Shown: positions 1 to 8,053 of the stretch, piece by piece | How the letters are laid out: every line of letters starts with the position of its first letter | Numbering within the stretch: position 1 is the first letter of the stretch | NCBI GenBank assembly: GCA_023415305.1 | Contig: JAEZKZ010000117.1 | Location: 124,001-188,000, forward strand | DNA length: 64,000 nt | Direction: 5' to 3' | Source: Bacillota bacterium | GTDB lineage: Bacteria > Bacillota > Clostridia > Acetivibrionales > DSM-1351 | Made by a program: the position numbers and the translations under genes | The notes under the pieces: model-generated | What the model was told of the DNA's origin: nothing | Databases searched by the model: none | What the model saw: only the letters and a program-made list of their open reading frames with translations

Positions 1-1213
1 TACCTTCACTGTTTGGATTGTCAATCACAACCTGAAGACCGGGTAACGGAAGCCCTGCCGCATCATCCTTAAACCAGCAATCCCTATTAAGAGCTACAAT
101 AGGAGCACACTCGGTAAGACCGTACCCCTGTACAAGTTTTATTCCTATTTCACGGAAGCCTTTGGCTACCTCAGGATCAATAGCAGCGGCTCCACTGATA
201 AACAATCGTAAATGCCCGCCTAGCGCGTCATGGATTTCAGCGAACAATTTTCTGCGTATATCCATCCCAAAAACTCCTGCGATTTTGCTTAATCTGATTC
301 CCAGCTTAAGTTTCTTTGGGCCTCCAGGCTTCTTTGCCACCTGATTCATGAGCTGCTTATAAATAGATTCAAATACCAGGGGAACCCCGTTCATTACAGT
401 ACAACCCGATTCTCTCAGGTTTTTTACTATATGACGCAGACCTTCGCAAAATGCCACCGTGCATCCCCTGTACATCTGGCATAGAAAACCGCAGGTACAT
501 TCATAGGTATGGTGCATTGGTAAAACAGATAAAAATACATCTTTTTCATCTATATATAACATGGAGCACATAGCCATAAGATTTTCTGCAATATTTCTGT
601 GGGAAAGCATAACCGCCTTGGATTTATCGGTGGTACCAGAAGTAAACAACAGGATATCCATAGCTTCATTATCTATTACCGCATCGAGATATTCCCTGTT
701 GCCTTCAGCTACAAGTTCCTTTCCCTTATTCATCAGCTTACTGTATGACAGCTGATCACCCGAATCTTCCTCTAAATCCATATTAATGAAATACTTGCAG
801 CAGGTTATATTTTTTAGAATGTTCTCTATGTTCTTGGATACTGCTCCTGAAAAAATTATTGCGTCTGCACTGCTTCGCTGTAAACAGTTTTCAATTTCAT
901 TCTGTGGGAGTTCCTTATCCAGAGGAACTATGACACCCGTTCCATTGCTGACAGAAAGGTAGGAGGTTGCCCACTCATATCTATTTTCACCGATCAGAGC
1001 AATTTTTTTACCTTTCAGGTTAAGACTCAATAAAGCTGTCCCTAGAGCATCAATATCTTCTTTAAACTTTTTATAGGATACCTGAACATAATCGCCGCCG
1101 GTTTTAGGCTTAACAAGAAAAGCAGCTTTGTCTGCATATATCCTGGCACTTTGTTCAATCATATCCTTAAGATTGGAAATCTTCCTTACTTCATACAACG
1201 GTTTGTTTTTCAT
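1..1213 (-). CDS. Acyl-CoA synthetase (AMP-forming), 3' end outside the window
   Basis: This is an adenylate-forming enzyme that would activate a fatty or other carboxylic acid to its acyl-CoA through an acyl-AMP intermediate. About 404 codons are open without a stop from the ATG at 1213 to the window edge. The start is set by GGAGGG eight bases upstream. The AMP-binding loop TSGTTDKSK is at about residues 191-199, and the adenylate motif GYGLTECAP is close to the window edge, so the C-terminal lid domain is missing only because the sequence ends. The long-chain acyl-CoA synthetase (FadD-like) branch fits best, but the substrate cannot be read from the sequence. It is followed upstream on the same strand by the methyltransferase/reductase gene, with an 83-bp gap. 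Confidence 0.85.
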   Translation of the reverse strand, partial: MKNKPLYEVRKISNLKDMIEQSARIYADKAAFLVKPKTGGDYVQVSYKKFKEDIDALGTALLSLNLKGKKIALIGENRYEWATSYLSVSNGTGVIVPLDKELPQNEIENCLQRSSADAIIFSGAVSKNIENILKNITCCKYFINMDLEEDSGDQLSYSKLMNKGKELVAEGNREYLDAVIDNEAMDILLFTSGTTDKSKAVMLSHRNIAENLMAMCSMLYIDEKDVFLSVLPMHHTYECTCGFLCQMYRGCTVAFCEGLRHIVKNLRESGCTVMNGVPLVFESIYKQLMNQVAKKPGGPKKLKLGIRLSKIAGVFGMDIRRKLFAEIHDALGGHLRLFISGAAAIDPEVAKGFREIGIKLVQGYGLTECAPIVALNRDCWFKDDAAGLPLPGLQVVIDNPNSEG

Positions 1214-1296
1214 GGGTGATACCCTCCGATAAGAATAAATCCTTAACAATTTTTCGTAAACATTGTATCACATTAAGCCCTAACTTAACAGTAAAA

Positions 1297-3060
1297 TTAA
1301 TTATCCTTTTCCTTTATTCTTTTTATTAATTCGCATACAACATTAATTCTTTTAAGCGGTGTCATAATATAAAATCCTGAAACATATTCGTACAATTTAT
1401 TTATACATTCCATTGAGTGTTCTATACCAAGTAGTTCTGATTCTTCTCTGTTCTTGTCACGGAAGCTTTCTATTATAGCTTCATCAATTTCTATTCCTGG
1501 AACCTCATTATTTATAAACATTGCATTCTTATAACCGACAATTGGCATAATTCCTGCAAACACCGGTACCTTCAAAACTTCAACTGCCTTAATGACGTTA
1601 TTAACCGCATTTTGTGTATATGTAGCCTGAGTCAGGAAAAAGCTTATTCCGTTTTCAAGCTTTTTGGCTGAGCGTCTTAATTCGGCTTCAAAGTTTGGAG
1701 CATTTACATTCAGGGCCCCCCCTATTTCAAAGTTCGTCTCTCCGAATACATTGGCATTAAGACTTGTAATATAGTTTGCAAGATTTGTGGAGTTCATACT
1801 ATAAAAGCCTTTGACGTCTTTTCTTTCGATACTTGCAATAGGGTCGCCGGTAACAATAAGAATATTCCTGATACCTTCAATGTTCAGGCCTAACAGGGTG
1901 GCCTTTATACCCAGCAGATTTTTATCCCTGCAGGTTATATGAGGCATGGCAGGCAAACCTGTCTCACGTTGTAATTTTGAGGCCATGATTGCACTATCTG
2001 CTCTGGCCTTGGCCAGGGGTGAGTCAGCAATGGTTATCATATCCGCCCCTGCACTTTTTAGAAGAAAGGCATCTCTTATCATGTATTCCCAATTTACATC
2101 AAATGGAGGGTCTATTTCAACCAGAATTGGCTTTTTATCATCTATAAGCTTTCTAATCAGCGGTTTTTCGCCCACTTTAGCAGCAATACCTACGTTAAGC
2201 TGACCGGTATTATTTACTGTAATAACCGTATTGGCAAGAAGCTTTGCTGTAACTGCAATGTGATGAGGAGTTGTTCCACAGCAGCCTCCGAGTATTTGAA
2301 CTCCCAGGTTCTTCAGTTCAAGCAGCTTTGCGGCGAAATATTCCGAATTGTCAATATAGACTGCTCTGCCCCGTTCAGAGGAAGGATAGCCTGAATTAGG
2401 CATTACAATCAATTTCCTGCCGTTGAAATCCAACTGACTGACCAGTCTGCACATATGAGCAGGGCCGCTGATACAGTTAAATCCACAGGCATTAACAAGT
2501 CCGCTGCTGCTTACCTTTGTAATAATGTCCTGATAATATAAACCTTCCTTGGAATACCCGTCAGGGTAGACTGCAAATGAGGCAATAATATTAGCTTCGG
2601 GTTTCTTTAATCTAATATATGCCGAAATCTCCAGGATAATTTCATACTGCGGAAAGGTCTCAAATAAAAAATTATCTGCACCGCACTCAAGAAAAATATC
2701 TACCTGCCTTTTATATTCTACTTCTTCATCTATCCCCTGTGTGGAAGGGATGGGACCAATATCCGCAAATACTGCAACCCCAGTGTTTCGAGCGGCACTA
2801 CAGGCTATTTCCCAGCCCTTTCTTATTATGTCTTCAACCTCTGACTGTTCGCATGCCAAAGAAAACCTGTTGGCCGCAAAGGTATTTGTCTTAATAGCGT
2901 TTACACCGGCATTGATGTATTCTTGATGTATTTCAAATATGGTCTGACTATCGGTCAGATTGGCAGTCTCACAGGCAATATCCTTATTATACTTGGTGGA
3001 GTAATAAGTGCCCATGGCACCATCAAACAGAAAAATGTCCTTATTTTCAAATATATTCAT
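1297..3060 (-). CDS. Bifunctional homocysteine S-methyltransferase / methylenetetrahydrofolate reductase
   Basis: The 587-residue product joins two methionine-cycle activities, like Bacillus YitJ. The N-terminal half has the start motif LFDGAMGTYYS and the zinc-site cysteines in NACGFNC and GGCCGTTPHH of the homocysteine-binding methyltransferase fold. The C-terminal ~280 residues, from about KPILVEIDPPFD, match methylenetetrahydrofolate reductase, a TIM-barrel flavoenzyme that makes 5-methyl-THF. The reading frame stays open to 3165, but I choose ATG 3060. It sits directly before the conserved core and has AAAAGGA upstream, whereas the extra 35 codons overlap a clear sigma-A promoter and leader. 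Expected role: one-carbon flow into methionine. Enzyme order and domain identity are confident; the methyl donor is not resolved. Confidence 0.88.
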   Translation of the reverse strand: MNIFENKDIFLFDGAMGTYYSTKYNKDIACETANLTDSQTIFEIHQEYINAGVNAIKTNTFAANRFSLACEQSEVEDIIRKGWEIACSAARNTGVAVFADIGPIPSTQGIDEEVEYKRQVDIFLECGADNFLFETFPQYEIILEISAYIRLKKPEANIIASFAVYPDGYSKEGLYYQDIITKVSSSGLVNACGFNCISGPAHMCRLVSQLDFNGRKLIVMPNSGYPSSERGRAVYIDNSEYFAAKLLELKNLGVQILGGCCGTTPHHIAVTAKLLANTVITVNNTGQLNVGIAAKVGEKPLIRKLIDDKKPILVEIDPPFDVNWEYMIRDAFLLKSAGADMITIADSPLAKARADSAIMASKLQRETGLPAMPHITCRDKNLLGIKATLLGLNIEGIRNILIVTGDPIASIERKDVKGFYSMNSTNLANYITSLNANVFGETNFEIGGALNVNAPNFEAELRRSAKKLENGISFFLTQATYTQNAVNNVIKAVEVLKVPVFAGIMPIVGYKNAMFINNEVPGIEIDEAIIESFRDKNREESELLGIEHSMECINKLYEYVSGFYIMTPLKRINVVCELIKRIKEKDN

Positions 3061-3136
3061 AACATTAAAATCCTTTTCAATAAACGGGATAAATGTCCTA
3101 GCCTTCCAGCAAATGCCTAGCAATATCCTTTGAAAT
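3061..3136 (-). promoter_or_regulatory. Short 5' leader of the methyltransferase/reductase gene, possible translation switch
   Basis: Transcription from the promoter at 3137-3165 gives a leader of about 70 nt. Near its 5' end it has GGATA, and about 35 nt later TATCC, which can close a small domain containing two GCTAGG copies. The same ATCC can instead pair with the GGAT inside the ribosome site AAAAGGAT, so two exclusive pairings are possible. I do not recognise a known SAM or THF riboswitch in it. Confidence 0.35.
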
Positions 3137-3165
3137 ATTATACTTTTACTTATCTTGTCAGTCAA
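3137..3165 (-). promoter_or_regulatory. Sigma-A promoter of the methyltransferase/reductase gene
   Basis: Read on the minus strand, TTGACT (3165-3160) and TATAAT (3142-3137) are separated by exactly 17 bp. The predicted start is near 3130. It overlaps the 5' extension of the open frame and so supports the shorter start at 3060. Confidence 0.75.
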
Positions 3166-3249
3166 GGAATATGAATTGTATAAAGATGTTGTAGTTTTGT
3201 GTAGAAGGGAGTAAAATTATGCTAAGACATTAGTAAGGGGTGTATTTTT

Positions 3250-3426
3250 ATGGATATTGCTGCTTTATCTATTTTGAAGTCTCAGGCTGCTGTAAGTCAG
3301 AAGGTTGGTCTGGCTGTAACAAAACTTGCAATGAATACTGCCGAAGAGGATTCAGAAGCCCTGACCAAAATGATGGAACTCAGTGTAAATCCCCACGTAG
3401 GAAGTAATTTTGATCAAAGCGTTTAA
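3250..3426 (+). CDS. YjfB-like putative motility peptide (58 aa)
   Basis: A 58-codon gene starts at ATG 3250 behind AAGGGG. The product begins MDIAALSILKSQAAVSQ and contains the QxVGLAVTKLAMN-like amphipathic segment typical of the small YjfB family (PF14070), which genome annotations call putative motility proteins. It has no membrane segment or signal peptide. It is divergent from the methyltransferase/reductase gene and ends at a hairpin at 3460. The role is not established. Family assignment is by resemblance of the whole short sequence. Confidence 0.7.
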   Translation: MDIAALSILKSQAAVSQKVGLAVTKLAMNTAEEDSEALTKMMELSVNPHVGSNFDQSV

Positions 3427-3459
3427 TAAAAGCTCTTTTTAAGTCTTTTCTCATTTCAG

Positions 3460-3488
3460 TCAGGAATGTCCTTCTCAGACATTCCTGA
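3460..3488 (+). terminator. Hairpin after the YjfB-like gene
   Basis: TCAGGAATGTC and GACATTCCTGA form a perfect 11-bp stem with a 7-nt loop. The 3' side is only moderately T-rich, so termination strength is uncertain. Confidence 0.55.
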
Positions 3489-3579
3489 AAACTTCATTTC
3501 TTTCAAGAAATTAATTTTGTGTTCATCATATTCTACAAAAATATGAGTTCCAGACTCACAAATATTATTCAACTTTACC

Positions 3580-3620
3580 TTGATATTTGTAAATGTATAA
3601 AGTATAATGAACAATGTTCA
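3580..3620 (+). promoter_or_regulatory. tetR-type promoter with overlapping palindromic operator
   Basis: TTGATA (3580-3585), a 17-bp spacer and TATAAT (3603-3608) form a promoter for the TetR gene. The perfect inverted repeat TGAACAATGTTCA (3608-3620) starts on the last base of the -10 box and covers the expected transcription start. That is where a TetR dimer would block its own promoter. Confidence 0.7.
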
Positions 3621-3637
3621 TAAAAGGAGATGAATTA

Positions 3638-4213
3638 ATGCCCAAAACTTTAACAAATGTGAAAGAGGACATATTGGCCGTAACCCGCCAAATGATTAAG
3701 GAAAACGGATATTCTGAATTAAATATACGGAATATTGCTTCAAGATGCGGTGTAGCAACCGGAACTGTATATAATTATTACAGTTCCAAGGATGAAATCA
3801 TAACTGAAATACTTTTAACCGAGTGGAAACTCATGCTCAGAAGGATTGACCTAAACTCGAAAACTTCAACTTCTCCGACGATTGACGGACTGGAAACCAT
3901 TTATAAAGAGCTTAATAGTTTTATGATCAATGTTCATGGAAAATGGTTTCAGACTATTCAGTTGGCAAATACCGAGGATATTACCGTAAGTAAGTTAAGT
4001 GAGAAGAAAAAGCTGTTGAGGGATCAGATTTCCGAAAAAGTTTCAGCCCTGATAATTCCCGGAATTGAGAAGAAATTAATTTCTCAGGAGATAACTGATA
4101 TTTTCGATGTTATCTCACACCTTTTGATCTCATATTCCAATGAAAATGCAGACTTTAAAAAGCTAAAGCCTGCACTGACTGCACTTGTAAATAGTATCCA
4201 GCGTCATGATTAA
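3638..4213 (+). CDS. TetR/AcrR-family transcriptional regulator
   Basis: A 191-residue one-component repressor. The N-terminal helix-turn-helix is plain (IRNIASRCGVATGTVYNYY then SSKDEI, roughly residues 22-50), and the C-terminal helical domain would bind an inducer. I take ATG 3638, with AAAAGGAG about 8 bp upstream, over the in-frame ATG at 3614, which lies inside the operator and before the ribosome site. It is followed 114 bp later on the same strand by the efflux pump gene, the usual pairing of a TetR repressor with the exporter it controls. The ligand is unknown. Confidence 0.85.
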   Translation: MPKTLTNVKEDILAVTRQMIKENGYSELNIRNIASRCGVATGTVYNYYSSKDEIITEILLTEWKLMLRRIDLNSKTSTSPTIDGLETIYKELNSFMINVHGKWFQTIQLANTEDITVSKLSEKKKLLRDQISEKVSALIIPGIEKKLISQEITDIFDVISHLLISYSNENADFKKLKPALTALVNSIQRHD

Positions 4214-4327
4214 ATCATCGGTTAGACTAATATGTACCAATGAGTATTAATACTACTTGATATGTAGAACAACTAATATCAAAGGAGACATGTATATGAT
4301 TGAATTTACATCAAAGGAGACTTGTAT
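4214..4327 (+). promoter_or_regulatory. Leader of the efflux pump gene with duplicated ribosome site
   Basis: This gap holds a perfect 12-bp palindrome AGTATTAATACT (4243-4254), another inverted repeat spanning the tetR stop codon (4206-4218), and two near-identical copies of ATCAAAGGAGAC followed by TTGTATATG or ATGTATATG about 31 bp apart. The first copy drives a short overlapping frame and the second the pump. Confidence 0.5.
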
Positions 4328-4340
4328 ATGGATGAACTAA
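4296..4340 (+). CDS. Short upstream frame (14 aa) overlapping the pump start
   Basis: ATG 4296 has AAAGGAG upstream and encodes MIEFTSKETCIWMN before TAA at 4338-4340. It therefore runs over the pump's ribosome site and start codon in another frame. It may couple or attenuate translation, or may simply be the remnant of a local duplication of the initiation region. The peptide matches no family I know. Confidence 0.35.
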   Translation: MIEFTSKETCIWMN

Positions 4341-6469
4341 AATCAAATGTAAAGCCAAAACTGGGGATGATAATGTTTCTTTATATGCTCGGCATATTCA
4401 TGGGAGCAATAGACACAGGAATAGTAACTCCTGCCAGAACTGTAATACAGGCCAATCTTGGAGTTGAAGACAAACTCGGGATATGGATGATCACAATTTT
4501 TACCCTTGCTTATGCAGCTTCTATTCCTATATCGGGTAAAATAGCGGATAGAATAGGAAGAAAGTATGTTTATATTGTATGCATAACTTTATTCGGACTT
4601 GGTTCTCTTATTTGCGGTCTTTCTTCCAACTTCGCCAGCTTCCCCATGCTTCTTGTAGGCCGTGTTATACAAGCCATAGGCGGCGGTGGAATTATGCCTA
4701 TAGCAAATGCAGAATTTGGCACAACCTTTCCTGAGGAAAAAAGAGGAATGGCACTTGGCCTTTTAGGCGGAGTTTATGGTTTGGCAAATATTCTTGGTTC
4801 TTCTCTTGGAAGTGCTATTCTTGACATATTCGGTATAGAAAATTGGCAATTTTTATTTTATATCAACCTGCCGATCAGCATTGTAATAATTATATTCGGA
4901 ATAATATTTTTACCTGTTAACAAAAACACTGAAAAGCCAGGTAAAATTGATATATGGGGTACAGTTGTCATTGTGGCTATGATCCTTTCCCTTATTTATG
5001 GACTTAAAAACATAGACTTTTTCAATTTCAGCAGTACTTTAAAATCTGTAGACGTTTATCCATTCCTTATTGCATTCGTTGTATTATTGCCGATATTTAT
5101 ATTAATTGAGAAACGTGCACAGGACCCTATTCTGAATCTAAAATACTTTACCTCTCCAAAAATACTTATAACACTAGTAGTAAGTTTCTTTGTAGGCGTT
5201 TGTATGATGGGTATGATTTTTGTACCTCAGTTTTCCGAAAATTCCCTTAGAATTGCAACCGGTAAAGGAGGTTACTTCGTAACAATTCTCGGTCTATTCA
5301 CTGCTATAGGGGCGCCTATGAGCGGAAAGCTGGTAGATAAGTACGGTGCTGGAAAAATACTCTCAGGAGGGTTCATTGTATCACTAATCGGTTCCCTATT
5401 TCTGGCGTTTGTAGCAACCAGCATCAATAATCTGACTACCGTTCTGGTAAGCCTTGCCCTTATCGGCACAGGACTAGGCTTTGTAATGGGCTCTCCGCTA
5501 AATTATATGATGCTGAGCAATACCAGGAAGGAACAGGCCAACTCGGCACTTGCAACTCTATCCCTTGTTAGGTCAATCGGAACGGTAATAGCTCCATCAA
5601 TAATGATAGGTTTTATTGCACAGGCAGGTATTGTTGCTCAGGACCAATTGATGGGTCTGCTTCCTCAGCCAACTGCCCCTGAATTGACTCAGGCAGTTGA
5701 GTTGAATAAAACCTTCGAAGAAATGAAAAAGGATCCAAGGATGGCTGAAATGCTCAAGGATGTTAATATTCCAGACTTAAGCAATATGGGTAGCATGAAT
5801 TTTGATATGAAAAGTGGAGACGGTTTGCCTGCCGACCTTGTAAAGTCCATGCAATCTGCTGATGTGACAAATATAGTAGATAAGGCCAAGGAGATTTCTG
5901 TTTATATGTTTGACAAAAATACTCCTCCAGTTATAGAAGAGATACAATCAGGAATACAGCAAGGTATTGACGGCATGAACCAGGGAATTACAGGAATTGA
6001 TACCGCCATAGCCAAAATGGGTGGCGGTTCCGGGAATAGTGCTGTTGCAAAGGATGCAGATACAAAGACTTCCAGAGCTGGTGAAAAGGAACAGAGCAGT
6101 GCTGATCAGGCTCAAGGTGGTATGGGCTCACCTCAGGGAATGCAGGGCCAGCTCGGTCAATCAGGTCAGCCAGGTCAGCAGAATATGGCTGCTGCAGTTG
6201 CAGGTATGAAGGCTCAAAGAGCTATAATGGCCGATACCGTAAACAAAATGGAGGAACTGAAAAATTCAATTCCCGATGCCTTTGAGCAATCAAAAAAAGA
6301 TTATCTGGGTAAAATAGACACACTTAAACCTCAAATTGAAGAATCCTTCCAGGATTCATTGAGTGAAGGGTTCAAGCAAATGTATTTAACTGTAGCAGTT
6401 TTCTGTGTTCTATCGATTCTTCTGCTTTTGTTGTATCGTGAACCTGTAAAAACAGACCTGAAAAACTAA
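4328..6469 (+). CDS. MFS drug efflux pump (DHA2/EmrB-QacA type) with a large extra domain
   Basis: The 713-residue protein has the usual 14-TM DHA2 layout, with motif GKIADRIGRKYVY after TM2 and a motif-C-like region LGGVYGLANILGSSLGS. Normal family members are about 470-520 residues. Here roughly residues 436-680 form a hydrophilic insert before a final membrane segment (MYLTVAVFCVLSILLLLLY). The insert contains helical stretches and a Gln/Gly/Met-rich low-complexity part. By topology the insert would lie outside the membrane between the last two segments. Start ATG 4328 has GGAG 8 bp upstream. It is probably controlled by the adjacent TetR. The substrate is unknown. Confidence 0.85.
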   Translation: MDELKSNVKPKLGMIMFLYMLGIFMGAIDTGIVTPARTVIQANLGVEDKLGIWMITIFTLAYAASIPISGKIADRIGRKYVYIVCITLFGLGSLICGLSSNFASFPMLLVGRVIQAIGGGGIMPIANAEFGTTFPEEKRGMALGLLGGVYGLANILGSSLGSAILDIFGIENWQFLFYINLPISIVIIIFGIIFLPVNKNTEKPGKIDIWGTVVIVAMILSLIYGLKNIDFFNFSSTLKSVDVYPFLIAFVVLLPIFILIEKRAQDPILNLKYFTSPKILITLVVSFFVGVCMMGMIFVPQFSENSLRIATGKGGYFVTILGLFTAIGAPMSGKLVDKYGAGKILSGGFIVSLIGSLFLAFVATSINNLTTVLVSLALIGTGLGFVMGSPLNYMMLSNTRKEQANSALATLSLVRSIGTVIAPSIMIGFIAQAGIVAQDQLMGLLPQPTAPELTQAVELNKTFEEMKKDPRMAEMLKDVNIPDLSNMGSMNFDMKSGDGLPADLVKSMQSADVTNIVDKAKEISVYMFDKNTPPVIEEIQSGIQQGIDGMNQGITGIDTAIAKMGGGSGNSAVAKDADTKTSRAGEKEQSSADQAQGGMGSPQGMQGQLGQSGQPGQQNMAAAVAGMKAQRAIMADTVNKMEELKNSIPDAFEQSKKDYLGKIDTLKPQIEESFQDSLSEGFKQMYLTVAVFCVLSILLLLLYREPVKTDLKN

Positions 6470-6483
6470 TAAGCAAAAGTAAT

Positions 6484-6530
6484 AAAAAATAAAGGCTGAC
6501 CATGGAAAACCTGGTCAGCCTTTATTTTTT
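6484..6530 (+). terminator. Strong bidirectional terminator
   Basis: A 19-bp perfect stem (6484-6502 with 6512-6530) built on AAAGGCTGACCA/TGGTCAGCCTTT is flanked by A and T runs. It can end both the pump transcript and the opposing PBP operon. Confidence 0.9.
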
Positions 6531-6591
6531 CTGCCATAAGCACATTGTAAATTATTTATAGTAAAGAGTATTTAGAGTAAAGAAAGGTTCA

Positions 6592-8001
6592 CTATTTAAA
6601 GTATTTCCTCATAACCTGTGAGGATATTTTAGCCGCTGCCGTACCACCGTATCCGCCTTCTTCAACAATTACTGCTATAGCTATTTCAGGTTTTTCATAG
6701 GGTGCAAATCCTATAAACCAGCTGTGAGGAGTTTTACTTTCAATGTGCTGGGCCGTACCTGTCTTACCGCAGACCTGCACCCCGCTTATCCGGGCGTTGG
6801 TTCCTGTACCCTTTGAGACTACATCCCTCATAAACCTTCTGATTTCAGCGGCATACTCCTGTGAGGTCACCTTTGAAAGCACAGACGGGCTTGACTCCTT
6901 AACAGTCTTTCCGCTGAAATCAACAACTTTACCTACCAGCGTAGGCTTCAGCATAATTCCGTCATTTGCAATAGTTTGAGCTACCAGAGCCATCTGCACA
7001 GGTGTTGCCAGTATTTCGGCCTGTCCGATTCCAGTTTGGGCTAGATTACCCTTTTCAGAAGCTTTGTATTGCGGGAACCTGCTGTTGTCCACTATTATTC
7101 CGTCAGCCGGGATATTCCTGTTAAATCCGAAGGCTTCTGCTGTTTTAAAGAGATCCTTTCCAAGTCTGATTCCAAGATCCCCAAAAAAGACATTACTGGA
7201 CTTTATCATGGCCTGTTCAAAATTAATTTTGCCCATGGCCTTTCCCTTATCATTACTTAGTGTGTAATCTTCTCCAATTACCAGCTTTCCTTCATCATTA
7301 AAGGTTTCTTCACTAATACCTTCAATGTTTTCCAGTGCACTAATACCGGTTACAACCTTAAAGGTTGAACCCGGGGGATACAGCCCTGAAACAGACCTGT
7401 TCAGCAGGGGCAGCTGTTTATTGGAGTTGAGGCTTTTCCAGTCTCTGCTTAGATTATTCGGGTCAAAGGAAGGTTTTGATACCATGGCAAGTATTTCACC
7501 TGTATCAACTTTTAGAACTACAACTGACCCCCGTGAAGAACCGAGGGCGTTATAGGCCGTTTGCTGAAGTGCATAATCCAGCGTTGTATGCACATCATCG
7601 CCTTTTTTATCAACTTCCTTAAAGCCATTTCCCACCCATGCCAGGAAGGAGGCCGAAATATTGCTTGACAAGTACCTGTCGTAAAGATTCTCAAGACCGG
7701 ATATTCCATATTGGGGATCATAATAGCCCAATACGTGGGCAGTTGCTGCTCCCCCATTATATTTTCTTTTATATTCATTGTTTTTAGTCTTTTCACTTAC
7801 AGACAGCTCTTTCCCGTTTCTGTCAGAAATAGTACCTCTCACCACTTTATTTCTAACGTCCCACATTCTCCTATTATCAGGCCTGGTGGAGATTTCAGGT
7901 CCTCTGAAAAGCGTAAAATACGAAAGATAGCTTATAAGTACCACAAAAACTATAAGAAAAATAATCATTACCCGTTTTATATTAGTTGTCAGATTATCCA
8001 T
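6592..8001 (-). CDS. Class B penicillin-binding protein (transpeptidase, PbpA/PBP2-like)
   Basis: A 469-residue peptidoglycan transpeptidase anchored by one N-terminal membrane helix (about residues 11-32). Catalytic motifs are complete: STFK at 212-215 (nucleophile Ser212), SSN at 268-270 and KTG at 413-415. The N-terminal non-catalytic domain is short compared with E. coli PBP2, as in mycobacterial PbpA. The start at ATG 8001 follows AAAGGTG. It is the last gene of an operon with a RodA/FtsW polymerase and an FHA protein, so the pair likely forms a SEDS-PBP elongation, division or sporulation synthase. Which process it serves cannot be told. Confidence 0.9.
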   Translation of the reverse strand: MDNLTTNIKRVMIIFLIVFVVLISYLSYFTLFRGPEISTRPDNRRMWDVRNKVVRGTISDRNGKELSVSEKTKNNEYKRKYNGGAATAHVLGYYDPQYGISGLENLYDRYLSSNISASFLAWVGNGFKEVDKKGDDVHTTLDYALQQTAYNALGSSRGSVVVLKVDTGEILAMVSKPSFDPNNLSRDWKSLNSNKQLPLLNRSVSGLYPPGSTFKVVTGISALENIEGISEETFNDEGKLVIGEDYTLSNDKGKAMGKINFEQAMIKSSNVFFGDLGIRLGKDLFKTAEAFGFNRNIPADGIIVDNSRFPQYKASEKGNLAQTGIGQAEILATPVQMALVAQTIANDGIMLKPTLVGKVVDFSGKTVKESSPSVLSKVTSQEYAAEIRRFMRDVVSKGTGTNARISGVQVCGKTGTAQHIESKTPHSWFIGFAPYEKPEIAIAVIVEEGGYGGTAAAKISSQVMRKYFK

Positions 8002-8053
8002 TTTATCACCTTTAATTATCCATTTACTCCATAACAGTCTTCGGTTCTCTTTT

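Noticed and set aside
3061..3165. 35-codon extension of the methyltransferase/reductase
   Set aside because: It includes the -35 and -10 boxes of a consensus promoter, so it cannot be translated from that transcript.
7518..7796. 92-codon frame within the penicillin-binding protein gene
   Set aside because: It is in another frame of the same strand inside a gene with intact catalytic motifs, with no ribosome site.
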